Part shown: piece by piece, positions 1 to 7,622 of the stretch | Layout: every line of letters starts with the position of its first letter | How positions within the stretch are numbered: the first letter of the stretch is position 1 | DNA from: Thalassobaculum litoreum DSM 18839 | GTDB taxonomy: Bacteria; Pseudomonadota; Alphaproteobacteria; Thalassobaculales; Thalassobaculaceae | DNA: 64,000 nucleotides | Direction of reading: 5' to 3' | Assembly (NCBI RefSeq): GCF_900102465.1 | Contig: NZ_FNBW01000004.1 | Span: 124,001 to 188,000, forward strand | Program-made: the position numbers and the translations under genes | Notes under the pieces: generated by a model | What the model was told of the DNA's origin: nothing | Database searches by the model: none | What the model saw: only the letters and a program-made list of their open reading frames with translations

Positions 1-289
1 GCATCGAGCCCTCGTGGTTCCCCCACACCCCCGACACCTTGTAGATCATCGGCTTCAGGGAATGGGAGTTCGCGGCCACGTTGGAGACCGAGAAGTCCGA
101 GGTCACGAAGGCGTGGGTCAGCGCGCCGAAGGAAAGGATCAGCGCGGCGAACTGGACCAGGGCCGCCGGTTGCGCCATGGCCATGAGCGTGGAATCTCCG
201 CGCGCCGCGCCGTAGAGCGGCACCACGGTCTGGAACACCGCGACGACCAGCGCGGCGGCGAGTGCCAGATGGCCGAGCTCGGCGATCAA
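1..289 (-). CDS. ccmF: Cytochrome c maturation protein CcmF, N-terminal part
   Basis: CcmF is the large inner-membrane haem lyase subunit that, with CcmH, attaches haem to apocytochrome c in the periplasm. Only the first 96 or so residues are in the window; the gene continues beyond the left edge. The translation opens with a hydrophobic helix ([17 protein letters not shown]) and reaches the conserved segment with [14 protein letters not shown] near the edge, which is diagnostic for the family. I chose the TTG start at 289 because GGAGGT lies five bases upstream and TTGA overlaps the ccmE stop codon, the usual translational coupling in this operon. It is the last visible gene of the minus-strand ccmABCDEF operon; ccmG and ccmH would be expected beyond the edge. 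Confidence 0.93.
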   Translation of the reverse strand, partial: MIAELGHLALAAALVVAVFQTVVPLYGAARGDSTLMAMAQPAALVQFAALILSFGALTHAFVTSDFSVSNVAANSHSLKPMIYKVSGVWGNHEGSM

Positions 290-777
290 GAGCCACCTCC
301 GGTCTGTTGTGCGCCGGTCTCCTGGGCGTCAGGGTACGGGGATTCCCCGTCCTTCCAGTGACCCTGCTTCTTCAGAGCGTCGGCCACTTCCTTGGGCATG
401 TAGGTCTCGTCGTGCTTGGCCAGGACCTCGTCCGCCTGGAACACGGCGTTCTGCAGGCGGCCCTGGGCGACGATGCCCTGCCCCTCGCGGAACAGGTCCG
501 GCAGGATGCCGACATAGCGGACGGTCAGCGTCGAATTGCCGTCGGTGACGTTGAAGCGGATCTCCGCGTCGGCCGGGCCGCGCTCCACCGACCCGCTCTC
601 CACCAGCCCGCCGACGCGGATGCGGCGTTCGGGATCCACCGGCTCCGCCCGCAGGTCGGTCGGGCTGAAGAAGAAGACGACGCTGTCCTCGAACGCGGTC
701 AGCACCAGTCCGGCGGCGATGCCGAGGAAGGCGAGGCCGCCGACGATCAGGGCGATGCGCTGGTTCTTCCGGGTCAT
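286..777 (-). CDS. ccmE: Cytochrome c maturation haem chaperone CcmE
   Basis: CcmE carries haem covalently in the periplasm from the CcmABCD complex to CcmF. The 163-residue protein has an N-terminal signal anchor (about residues 8-28), an OB-fold core and the haem-binding motif AKHDETYMP, with the covalent haem ligand His122 and the conserved Tyr126. A polar, Gly-rich C-terminal tail follows. Length is normal for the family. Its start overlaps the ccmD stop (ATGA) and its stop overlaps the ccmF start (TTGA), so it sits inside a tightly coupled operon. Confidence 0.96.
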   Translation of the reverse strand: MTRKNQRIALIVGGLAFLGIAAGLVLTAFEDSVVFFFSPTDLRAEPVDPERRIRVGGLVESGSVERGPADAEIRFNVTDGNSTLTVRYVGILPDLFREGQGIVAQGRLQNAVFQADEVLAKHDETYMPKEVADALKKQGHWKDGESPYPDAQETGAQQTGGGS

Positions 778-965
778 GGGGCGTCCCCCCGCATGTCGGC
801 AGGACGGCGGATGTCGGAGCCGAGCTCACGCAGCCGCGCCACTTCTGCCTCGAGGCGGCGGGCATCGGTCCAGGAATGAATCAGAAGTCCGATCAGGACG
901 AGCGCCGCGATGCCGTAGGACGGCCACACATACGCCGCGTATCCACCCATCGAGAAATAGTCCAC
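774..965 (-). CDS. ccmD: Haem exporter protein CcmD
   Basis: CcmD is a small single-pass membrane protein that helps release holo-CcmE from the CcmABC complex. This 63-residue reading has one transmembrane helix ([16 protein letters not shown]) preceded by the typical [11 protein letters not shown] segment and followed by a charged cytoplasmic coiled tail. I used the GTG at 965 because GGGGAGA stands eight bases before it; an upstream ATG at 1007 would add residues not usual in the family, and an internal ATG at about 950 is also possible. It overlaps ccmE by four bases. A 141-bp gap separates it from ccmC. Confidence 0.85.
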   Translation of the reverse strand: MDYFSMGGYAAYVWPSYGIAALVLIGLLIHSWTDARRLEAEVARLRELGSDIRRPADMRGDAP

Positions 966-1106
966 GCCCGGTTCTCCCCGGTCTGTAACCCACGGGTACC
1001 TACGCACCCTTGCCCGCCAAACCTAAGGCGTCCGACCCGCAACGCCAAGCGCGACGGCAGCCCGCTCCATGCGGCTAATCGCATCACGGACCGACAGGGA
1101 TGTGGG

Positions 1107-1826
1107 CTAGCGGGACGCCGCGGCAAGTCTCATCTGGCGCAGGCGACGACCGGCGTACAGCCCGCGCAGCCGCAGGATCATCATGACCCCGAACAGCGTG
1201 AAGTAAGCGCCGGCCATCAGCAACAGCGGCAGCAGCATCTCCGGCGCGATCGACGGGCCGTCCATGCGCAGCACGCTGGCCGGCTGGTGCAGGGTGTTCC
1301 ACCAGTCGACGGAGAACTTGATGATCGGCACGTTGACCGCCCCGACCAGGGCCAGCACGGCACCGGCCCGTCCGCCCCGGTCCGGGTCGTCGAAGGCGTT
1401 CACCAGCGCGATGTAGCCCAGATACAGGAAGAACAGGATCAGCACGGAGGTCAGCCGCGCATCCCAGACCCACCAGGTGCCCCACATGGGCTGGCCCCAG
1501 AGCGACCCGGTGGCGAGCGAGATCAGGGTGAAGCCGGCGCCGATCGGGGCGGCGGCACGGGCGGCGAGATCCGCCAGCACATGTTTCCAGATCAGGAAGG
1601 ACGCGCCGGCCAGGGCCATGGTGGCGTAACAGGCCAGCGCCGCCCAGGCGGCCGGCACGTGCACGTACATGATCCGCACCGTCTCGCCCTGCTGATAGTC
1701 GGCGGGGCTGTCGAACAGCGCGTAGTACAGGCCGGCGGCGAATAGGCCTGCCGACACCACCGCCAGCACCGGCAGGACGGCGTTGGCGATGCGGAAGAAC
1801 CGGGTCGGATTGGCGAAACGGTGCAT
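1107..1826 (-). CDS. ccmC: Haem exporter protein CcmC
   Basis: CcmC delivers haem to CcmE on the periplasmic side of the inner membrane. The 239-residue protein has six predicted membrane helices and the tryptophan-rich WWD signature WGTWWVWDARLTS (residues 115-127) that binds haem, flanked by the conserved histidines H56 (YVHVPAAW) and H180 (WNTLHQP). The start at ATG 1826 gives the family's MHRFANPTRFF N-terminus; reading further upstream in the same frame runs into the ccmB region and is not real. It lies 14 bp downstream of ccmB. Confidence 0.96.
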   Translation of the reverse strand: MHRFANPTRFFRIANAVLPVLAVVSAGLFAAGLYYALFDSPADYQQGETVRIMYVHVPAAWAALACYATMALAGASFLIWKHVLADLAARAAAPIGAGFTLISLATGSLWGQPMWGTWWVWDARLTSVLILFFLYLGYIALVNAFDDPDRGGRAGAVLALVGAVNVPIIKFSVDWWNTLHQPASVLRMDGPSIAPEMLLPLLLMAGAYFTLFGVMMILRLRGLYAGRRLRQMRLAAASR

Positions 1827-1840
1827 GCAGTGGATATCGC

Positions 1841-2506
1841 TCAGTCGAGGGCTTGGCGCAAGGCGGCACCGGCGGCGAGCGGTGCCAGCGGGATCGATGC
1901 GGCCAGGATCGCGCCGAGAAACAGCAGATGAACCCGGATCGTCAGGCCGGCGGACGCTGCCTCGATGGCCGAGACCGCGAAGATCAGCACCGGGATCAGC
2001 AGCGGCAGGACGATTAGCGCCACCAGCACCCCGGCGCGCCGGGCACCGACCACCAGGGCCGCACCCACCGTGCCGAACAGGCTGACCACCGGCGTGCCCA
2101 GCGCCAGGGTGGCGACCAGGGTCCAATAGGCGTCGGAAGCCAGGTTCAGGCTGACCGCCAGCAATGGCGCCAGCACCAGCATCGGCAGGCCGGTGGTCAG
2201 CCAATGGGCGACGGCCTTGGCCAGGGCCAGCAGCGACAGGGGCAGGCCGGACAGGGCGAGCTGCTCCAGCCCGCCATCCTCGGAATCCTGCTGGAACAGC
2301 CGGTCGAAGGACAGCATGGCGGCGAGCAGCGCGGTGACCCAGAGCACGGCCGGCGCGATCCGGGCCAGCAGCTCCGGCGTCGGGCCCAGGCCGAGGGGGA
2401 ACAGCGCGACCACGACCACGAAGAACGCCAAGGTCATGGCGATGTCCGTGCCCTGGCGTCGGGCGAGCCGCAGGTCGCGGGCGATGACGGCGAGAAACGG
2501 GCTCAC
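1841..2506 (-). CDS. ccmB: Haem exporter membrane subunit CcmB
   Basis: CcmB is the membrane subunit of the CcmAB ABC transporter, which releases holo-CcmE from CcmC using ATP. The 221-residue protein starts MSPFLAVIARDLRLARRQG, the typical CcmB amino end with a short amphipathic stretch, and contains six hydrophobic segments and the conserved central region with LSFDRLFQQDSEDGGLEQL. The start codon overlaps the ccmA stop by four bases (ATGA), so the two ABC subunits are translationally coupled. Confidence 0.95.
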   Translation of the reverse strand: MSPFLAVIARDLRLARRQGTDIAMTLAFFVVVVALFPLGLGPTPELLARIAPAVLWVTALLAAMLSFDRLFQQDSEDGGLEQLALSGLPLSLLALAKAVAHWLTTGLPMLVLAPLLAVSLNLASDAYWTLVATLALGTPVVSLFGTVGAALVVGARRAGVLVALIVLPLLIPVLIFAVSAIEAASAGLTIRVHLLFLGAILAASIPLAPLAAGAALRQALD

Positions 2507-3180
2507 ACCAGCGCCTCGCCGAAGACGTCTGTCGTCCAGGAGAAGGCACCCGGATCGAGGGTGGCGTCACCCGGGCCGAGGTCCAATGCGATATGGGTGG
2601 CGGCGATGACCATCCCGCCGGCGGCGCGATGCCCGGCGATGGCCCGTTCCAGGGCGGAAACCGACGCGGCGTCGAGGCCGACCGTCGGTTCGTCCAGCAG
2701 CCACAGCGGAGCGCCCGACGCGACGACCCGCGCCAGGGCCACCCGGCGGCGCTGCCCGGCCGACAGCCATCCGGCCGGAAGGTCGGACAGCCGCTGCAGG
2801 TCCAGCAGGTCGAACGCGCGGTCCAGGGCCGCACCGTTGTTGCGGCCGGCGACGGACAGCATGGTTTCGGCATTCTCGCGGGCGGTCAGCGCCGATTTCA
2901 GCGCGTCGGCATGGCCGAGATAGGCGATCCGCCGGCTGTGGGCCGAGGGATCCTCGGAGGTCGCCGTTCCGTTCCAGCGCACCGCGCCCTTGAGCGGCGT
3001 CAGCAGGTCCGCGATCACCCGCAGGACGGTGCTCTTGCCGCCGCCATTGGGGCCGGCCAGCCGCAGGGCCTCGCCGGGTCCCAGGGACAGGGAGAGACCG
3101 GCGAATACCGGACGCCCGCCGCGGGCCACGGCGATATCCGTCGCGGTCAGGCGGCCGGGTGCGGGGGAAAGCTCGGTCAT
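2503..3180 (-). CDS. ccmA: Cytochrome c biogenesis ATP-binding protein CcmA
   Basis: CcmA is the cytoplasmic ATPase of the CcmAB transporter. The 225-residue protein has a Walker A motif GPNGGGKST (residues 43-51), the ABC signature LSAGQRRRVALAR (139-151) and Walker B LWLLDEPTVGLD (159-170). The ATG at 3180 is chosen because it gives the normal CcmA length; the frame stays open upstream for about 77 codons but that part has no resemblance to an ABC protein. It is the first gene of the operon; the promoter is expected just upstream in the divergent gap. Confidence 0.96.
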   Translation of the reverse strand: MTELSPAPGRLTATDIAVARGGRPVFAGLSLSLGPGEALRLAGPNGGGKSTVLRVIADLLTPLKGAVRWNGTATSEDPSAHSRRIAYLGHADALKSALTARENAETMLSVAGRNNGAALDRAFDLLDLQRLSDLPAGWLSAGQRRRVALARVVASGAPLWLLDEPTVGLDAASVSALERAIAGHRAAGGMVIAATHIALDLGPGDATLDPGAFSWTTDVFGEALV

Positions 3181-3483
3181 CGGCCCTCTATAACGCGGAA
3201 CGGTGCCGATTACACGATTTCGAGAGGAAAGAGAAACTGGTGGAAGCGGCACCGCATCTGCGGGGGGAGGGGAGGGTGCGATGCCGCTTCCGAGGCAGTC
3301 CGGGAGTAATCTCCCGACGAGATCATGGCTCTTTGACTGGCCTTGTAACTGATATAGGAACCCCTGGGTCCCCTTTCGAGGGGCTATGCCCGATGCGACA
3401 CTCCGCCGCATGCCTTTTATTGCGAGGATTGGCGCACTTGCCGGGGTCGTCTAGTCTGCCCGCGCTCAATGGGAGGATCATAA
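3181..3483. other. Divergent intergenic region between ccmA and a CoA-transferase gene
   Basis: This 303-bp gap must hold the promoters of both the ccm operon and the CoA-transferase/crotonase pair. A short perfect hairpin CCCCTTTCGAGGGG lies at 3370-3383 and TTGACT occurs at about 3333, but no well spaced -10 box follows it. GGAGG stands just before the plus-strand start at 3484. No coding potential is convincing here. Confidence 0.5.
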
Positions 3484-4680
3484 ATGCCGTTCACGCCAGC
3501 CTCCGACGCCCTGAAGCATATCAAGGTGTTGGACCTTACCCGGGTCCGGTCCGGGCCGACCTGCGTCCGTCAGCTCGCCGATTGGGGCGCCAACGTCATC
3601 AAGGTCGAGCTGCCCGAGGCGCTCGAGGGCGGCAACCAGCTCGGCGGCAAGCGCCACGGCTCCGATTTCCAGAACCTGCACCGCAACAAGCGGGCGATGT
3701 CGCTGAACCTGAAGGACCCCGACGGCGTGGCGGTCCTGAAGAAGCTGGTCGAGAGCGCCGATGTGGTAGTGGAGAACTTCCGCCCCGATGTGAAGACCCG
3801 GCTCGGCGTCGACTACGACGCGCTGTCGGCGATCAATCCGCGGATCGTCTATGCGTCGATCTCCGGCTTCGGCCAGGACGGCCCGTACGAGAAGCGCCCG
3901 GGCTTCGACCAGATCGCCCAGGGCATGGGCGGGCTGATGAGCATCACCGGTTTGGTCGGCCAGGGTCCCGTGCGGGCCGGCATCCCGGTCGCCGATCTGA
4001 CCGCGGGGCTGTTCGCCTCCATCGGCATCTTCGTCGCCCTGCTGGAGCGCGGCGAGAGCGGCAAGGGCCAGTGGGTGCAGACCTCGCTGCTGCAGGCCAT
4101 GACCTTCATGCTCGACTTCCAGGCCGCACGCTGGACCATGGACGGCACCGTGCCCAAGCAGGCGGGCAACGACCACCCGACCTCGATCCCGACCGGCGTG
4201 TTCACCACGACCGACGGCCATATCAACATCGCGGTGGCCGGCCAGGCGATCTGGAAGCGGTTCTGCACATCGATCGGCCGCGACGACCTGGCGGATCATC
4301 CGGACTATTCCACCGGCGAACTGCGATCCGCCAATCGGCATGCCCTGAACGCGATCATCGACGAGATCACCCGCACCAAATCCTCGGAGGAGTGGGTCGA
4401 CCTGTTCAACGAGGCCGGCGTGCCGGCCGGGCCGATCAACACCATCGACAAGGTGTTCCAGGACCCGCAGATCCAGCATCTCGGCATGCAGCGCGGCGTG
4501 GATTCGCCGAATGTCGGTCGCCGGATCGATCTGGTCGGCCAGCCGATCAAGATGTCGCGCACGCCGAGCGAGATCGTCGTCTATCCGCCGGACCCAGGCG
4601 AGCAGACCGACGAGATCCTGGCCGAGCACGGCTACAGCGAGGCGGAGATCGCAGACTTGCGCGGCCGCAGCGTCATCTAA
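3484..4680 (+). CDS. CaiB/BaiF family III CoA-transferase
   Basis: Family III CoA-transferases move CoA between carboxylic acids through an aspartyl anhydride. The 398-residue protein fits the family length. Visible signatures are the N-terminal KVLDLTRVRSGPTCVRQLADWGA, the block DVVVENFRPDV, the SGFGQDGPY motif, and the catalytic Asp171 in GIPVADLTAGLFA. The C-terminal domain has the usual GVPAGPINT segment. GGAGG sits about nine bases before the ATG. It is followed after 39 bp by a crotonase-fold gene, so the pair probably activates and then transforms an acyl-CoA. The substrate cannot be read from sequence; formyl-CoA, succinyl-CoA:mesaconate-like or carnitine-type transfer are all open. 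Confidence 0.9.
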   Translation: MPFTPASDALKHIKVLDLTRVRSGPTCVRQLADWGANVIKVELPEALEGGNQLGGKRHGSDFQNLHRNKRAMSLNLKDPDGVAVLKKLVESADVVVENFRPDVKTRLGVDYDALSAINPRIVYASISGFGQDGPYEKRPGFDQIAQGMGGLMSITGLVGQGPVRAGIPVADLTAGLFASIGIFVALLERGESGKGQWVQTSLLQAMTFMLDFQAARWTMDGTVPKQAGNDHPTSIPTGVFTTTDGHINIAVAGQAIWKRFCTSIGRDDLADHPDYSTGELRSANRHALNAIIDEITRTKSSEEWVDLFNEAGVPAGPINTIDKVFQDPQIQHLGMQRGVDSPNVGRRIDLVGQPIKMSRTPSEIVVYPPDPGEQTDEILAEHGYSEAEIADLRGRSVI

Positions 4681-4719
4681 TCTTACTCGAACAGACAGAA
4701 CTCAGGAGCCAGCAAGACA

Positions 4720-5523
4720 ATGGCCACAGCCGAAGCTTCCGAAAACCGCCTTCTCGTCGAGCGCCGCGGGCGCGTCGGCGTGGTGACGTTCAACAACCCG
4801 GCGAAGCACAACGCCATGTCGCTCGACATGTGGCGCGAGGGCCGCGAGGCGGTCGCCACCTTCGCCGAGGATGACGAGATCCGCTGCGTCGTGCTGACCG
4901 GCGCGGGCGACAAGGCCTTCGTGGCCGGCGCCGACATCTCCAAGTTCGAGAACGAACGCTCCTCGGTCGAGCATATCGAGGTCTACAACGAGGCGGTCGC
5001 CGATTTCCACGACACCGTCCAGAACCTGCGCAAGCCGACCATCGCGCGGATCAACGGCTACTGCATCGGCGGCGGCCTGGCCATCGCGCTGGATGCCGAC
5101 ATCCGCATCTGCTCCGATGATTCCCGCTTCGCCGTGCCGGCCGCCAAGCTCGGCATCGGCTACGCCTTCGAGGGTGTGCGCCGGCTGTACGACATCGTCG
5201 GCCCGCAATTCGTCGCCGAGATCTTCTACACCGCCCGGCAGTTCGACGCCGAGGAGGCCCGCATCATGGGCCTGGTCAACCGGGTGGTGCCGAAGGCCGA
5301 ACTCGACGACGTGCTGTGGCCGCTGGCCGACCGGATCGCCGGCAACGCGCCGCTGTCGGTCCAGGCGGTCAAGGCCTCGCTGATCGAACTGGCCAAGCCG
5401 CAGGGCGATTGGGACCTGTCCCAGCCGGACGAGGCGGTGCGCAAGTGCTTCGGCAGCAACGACTACAAGGAAGGCCGCACCGCCTTCATGGAGAAGCGGA
5501 CCCCCAACTTCACGGCAACCTGA
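4720..5523 (+). CDS. Crotonase-fold (enoyl-CoA hydratase/isomerase family) protein
   Basis: Crotonase-superfamily enzymes act on acyl-CoA thioesters using an oxyanion hole. The 267-residue protein has both oxyanion-hole blocks: KAFVAGADISKF (residues 65-76) and GYCIGGGLAIAL (113-124). However, the positions of the two hydratase glutamates are alanines here: Ala121 after GGGL (Glu144 in rat hydratase) and Ala141 in FAVPAAKLG (Glu164). A classical hydratase is therefore doubtful; isomerase, hydrolase or decarboxylase chemistry may fit better. It follows the CoA-transferase gene by 39 bp with AGGAG-like sequence before the start, so the two are likely cotranscribed. Confidence 0.85.
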   Translation: MATAEASENRLLVERRGRVGVVTFNNPAKHNAMSLDMWREGREAVATFAEDDEIRCVVLTGAGDKAFVAGADISKFENERSSVEHIEVYNEAVADFHDTVQNLRKPTIARINGYCIGGGLAIALDADIRICSDDSRFAVPAAKLGIGYAFEGVRRLYDIVGPQFVAEIFYTARQFDAEEARIMGLVNRVVPKAELDDVLWPLADRIAGNAPLSVQAVKASLIELAKPQGDWDLSQPDEAVRKCFGSNDYKEGRTAFMEKRTPNFTAT

Positions 5524-5532
5524 CGCCGCGAC

Positions 5533-5647
5533 TAGAGCACGATCGGTTCAGATCGACTCGATCTGACCCGTGAATCGTCCTCTAACCCATTAGAGTTGGA
5601 GCAAAGTCACACGATCGGATGTGACCATCTGATCGTGATTTGCTCTA
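5533..5647. repeat. Two-hairpin TAGAG/CTCTA intergenic repeat, copy 1
   Basis: Two palindromic modules lie side by side. Module A (5533-5584) runs from TAGAG to CTCTA and folds on AGATCGACTCGATCT. Module B (5591-5647) runs from TAGAG to GCTCTA and folds on ACGATCGGATG...CATCTGATCGT. Its B module matches copy 4 (60258-60308), while its A module is a different variant. The element ends one base before the Shine-Dalgarno of the next gene. The other copies are at 16858-16995, 20511-20591 and 60183-60308. Confidence 0.9.
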
Positions 5648-5661
5648 GGGAGGCGGGCGCG

Positions 5662-6333
5662 ATGGCCGCATCCTTCGTCGACCTTTACGCCCGTGCCGCC
5701 GCCCGCAAGGGCGGCGATGCGGCGCTGGAGGCATTGCTGACCTCTCCGAAGACCGCCGCCGAGCTGGCGGCGATCCCGGACGACCGCTGGCTGTCCGACA
5801 TGACCCGGCGGATCTTCCAGTCCGGCTTCAACTGGAAGGTCGTCGACGGCAAGTGGGACGGCTTCGAGGCCGCCTTCTGGGGCTTCGATGTCGGCCGCTG
5901 CGCGTTGATGAGCGATGAGGATCTGGACGCCCTGGTGTCCGATACCCGCATCGTGCGCAACGGAGCGAAGATCCGCTCGGTGCGGGAGAACGCCGCGTTC
6001 CTGCAGGATCTCGCCGGCGAGTATGGCTCGGCGGCCAAGTGCTTCGCCGCGTGGCCGGCGGAGGATTATGCCGGGCTGCTGGAGATGCTGAAGAAGCGCG
6101 GTTCGCGACTGGGCGGTCGGGTGGGCGCCATCGCCATGCGCTTCATGGGCCGCGACGGCTACCTGCTCTCCGAGGATGTGGTCAAGGCGCTGATCCGCGA
6201 GGGCGTGGTCGACAAGGAGCCGACCGCGCGCAAGGACATGGCGGCGGTTCAGGCGGCGTTCAACGCCTGGGCGGCGGAGTCCGGCCGGCCGCTGTCGCAT
6301 ATCAGCCGGGTGCTGGCGTTCGGGGTGGGGTGA
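5662..6333 (+). CDS. DNA-3-methyladenine glycosylase I-like protein
   Basis: This 223-residue helix-rich protein resembles Tag-type base-excision glycosylases, which remove 3-methyladenine from DNA. The matching block is RRIFQSGFNWKVV...WDGFEAAFWGFD (about residues 38-68) followed by the helix with DTRIVRNGAKIRSV. The zinc-site cysteines and histidines at the two ends of Escherichia coli Tag are not seen, so this belongs to the divergent zinc-less branch and its activity is uncertain. The start at 5662 is supported by GGGAGG eight bases upstream; the frame is open further upstream only through the adjoining repeat element. It is the last gene before a convergent junction. Confidence 0.75.
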   Translation: MAASFVDLYARAAARKGGDAALEALLTSPKTAAELAAIPDDRWLSDMTRRIFQSGFNWKVVDGKWDGFEAAFWGFDVGRCALMSDEDLDALVSDTRIVRNGAKIRSVRENAAFLQDLAGEYGSAAKCFAAWPAEDYAGLLEMLKKRGSRLGGRVGAIAMRFMGRDGYLLSEDVVKALIREGVVDKEPTARKDMAAVQAAFNAWAAESGRPLSHISRVLAFGVG

Positions 6334-6361
6334 ACTCCCCCGATCTTTCTCTCTATTCATT

Positions 6362-6380
6362 CCCCGGCCTTGTGCCGGGG
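6362..6380. terminator. GC-rich hairpin between convergent genes
   Basis: CCCCGGC / GCCGGGG (7-bp stem) around CTTGT. The identical 19-mer recurs at 23306 and 28232, each time between convergent genes. No strong T-tract follows, so it may act as a bidirectional terminator or be a remnant of the 115-bp repeat that contains it at 28227. Confidence 0.55.
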
Positions 6381-6452
6381 CCTACGGAAAAGCGTGCCAA
6401 GGCGGCCGAATGAGATTGCCTCCGCCCATGCCATCCCAGGCGCATGCCCCAC

Positions 6453-7622
6453 TCACGCCGCTCGGGGCGGCACGAAATCCATCACCCGGGGGTTCTCGCG
6501 CTGGAGCGGCCCGACGCCGAACAGTTCCTGCCACATCACCTCGTGGAAGAAGAACTTCGTGGTGTTCACCACCACCTGCAGGATCACCAGCACGCCGGCG
6601 GCGAAGGGCTGGCCGATGAACACATAGTCGATGCCCGCGTTGATCGTCGTCACCACCACCCGATAGGTGAAGGCCTTGTATCCGGCGACCGTCGCGTAGG
6701 TCCACGCGTTCTCCGCCTTCGGCTCGATCTCGGCCTCGATGATCGCCTTCTGGCGGGCATATTCCTCGGGGCTGACCGTGCCGGATTCCCGCAGCACCTC
6801 CAGTTGGGCGAGGCGCTGGGCCCGGTCGGTCACCTTGCCGGTGAAGGTGACGTCGTCGAACGGATTGGCGAAGCTGGCCCCCTGGGCCAGGGGCATGCGC
6901 AGCCCCTGCTCGACGGCCGGGTAGATCGAACTGGCCCAGGCCGCGACCGACTGCACCTTGGCCAGCGGTCCTGAGGCCTCGGCGATGTTGGCGGGCAGCC
7001 AGGCCTCCAGGGCGGTACCGGCGGCCGGTGCGCCCTGATCCATGGCGGCGAACTGGTAGCGCACGTTCACCGCGTCATACCGGTTGGCCACGCGGAACCC
7101 GGCCTCCAGGAACAGCGGCGGGACCACCAGCTCCTGGCCGACAGCATAGGTCGTGACCGCGTCGTCGACCGGCCGCACCGCCTCGCCAAGCGCGGTCGAG
7201 GCCGCCGGCAGCACCCACATGCACGAGACGTCCCAGCCGCTCTTGTAGCGGGTCAGGGTGGCGTAGATGTCGTCGCGCGCGCAGTCGCTGGCGATGCCCC
7301 AGCCGTCGGGATGCGGCAGGGTGTTGACCACGATCTCGACCGCGTCGGCGATCAGGCCGTCATCGGCGCGGACCAGGGTGATGCGTCGGATCGGGCCGTA
7401 ATCCTCCGGATTGACCTGGGCGCCGTATTCCGGCTGTGCGATCTGGGCGAAGCCGACCTCGACCACCGTGTGGGGGCCGGCGGGCAGGGGGATGTCCTTG
7501 CCGGAGACCCGCAGCACGTCGCTGACCGTGTCGCCGACGGCGATGGCCGAGGCGGGGGCGGGAAACAGGGCCGCGGCCCCCAGGCACAGGCCCGCCAGAA
7601 GGGGGACGATCCGCATGGTCAT
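6453..7622 (-). CDS. Exported protein with SHOCT-like and DUF2061-like C-terminal parts
   Basis: The 389-residue product has a signal peptide (cleavage likely after PAPASA, residue 26), a periplasmic domain of about 220 residues with two cysteines 20 apart (Cys114, Cys134), a SHOCT-like helical hairpin RLAQLEVLRESGTVSPEEY (residues 270-288) and a C-terminal DUF2061-like membrane pair (about 315-366) with the typical KAFTYRVVVTTI and FFFHEVMW ends. Its start overlaps the stop of the next gene upstream (7619-8815), which encodes a paralogue with the same layout. Function is unknown. The combination of a secreted N-domain with these two short modules is unusual. It ends in a convergent junction with the glycosylase-like gene. 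Confidence 0.85.
   Translation of the reverse strand: MTMRIVPLLAGLCLGAAALFPAPASAIAVGDTVSDVLRVSGKDIPLPAGPHTVVEVGFAQIAQPEYGAQVNPEDYGPIRRITLVRADDGLIADAVEIVVNTLPHPDGWGIASDCARDDIYATLTRYKSGWDVSCMWVLPAASTALGEAVRPVDDAVTTYAVGQELVVPPLFLEAGFRVANRYDAVNVRYQFAAMDQGAPAAGTALEAWLPANIAEASGPLAKVQSVAAWASSIYPAVEQGLRMPLAQGASFANPFDDVTFTGKVTDRAQRLAQLEVLRESGTVSPEEYARQKAIIEAEIEPKAENAWTYATVAGYKAFTYRVVVTTINAGIDYVFIGQPFAAGVLVILQVVVNTTKFFFHEVMWQELFGVGPLQRENPRVMDFVPPRAA

Noticed and set aside
1107-2873. Single long minus-strand frame that would join ccmC with the ccmB/ccmA region
   Set aside because: The first part is out of frame with the true CcmA and CcmB, and only the part after the ATG at 1826 looks like a CcmC protein.
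3370-3383. CCCCTTTCGAGGGG hairpin as a terminator
   Set aside because: It lies between divergent genes, where no transcript should end, and has no T-tract.
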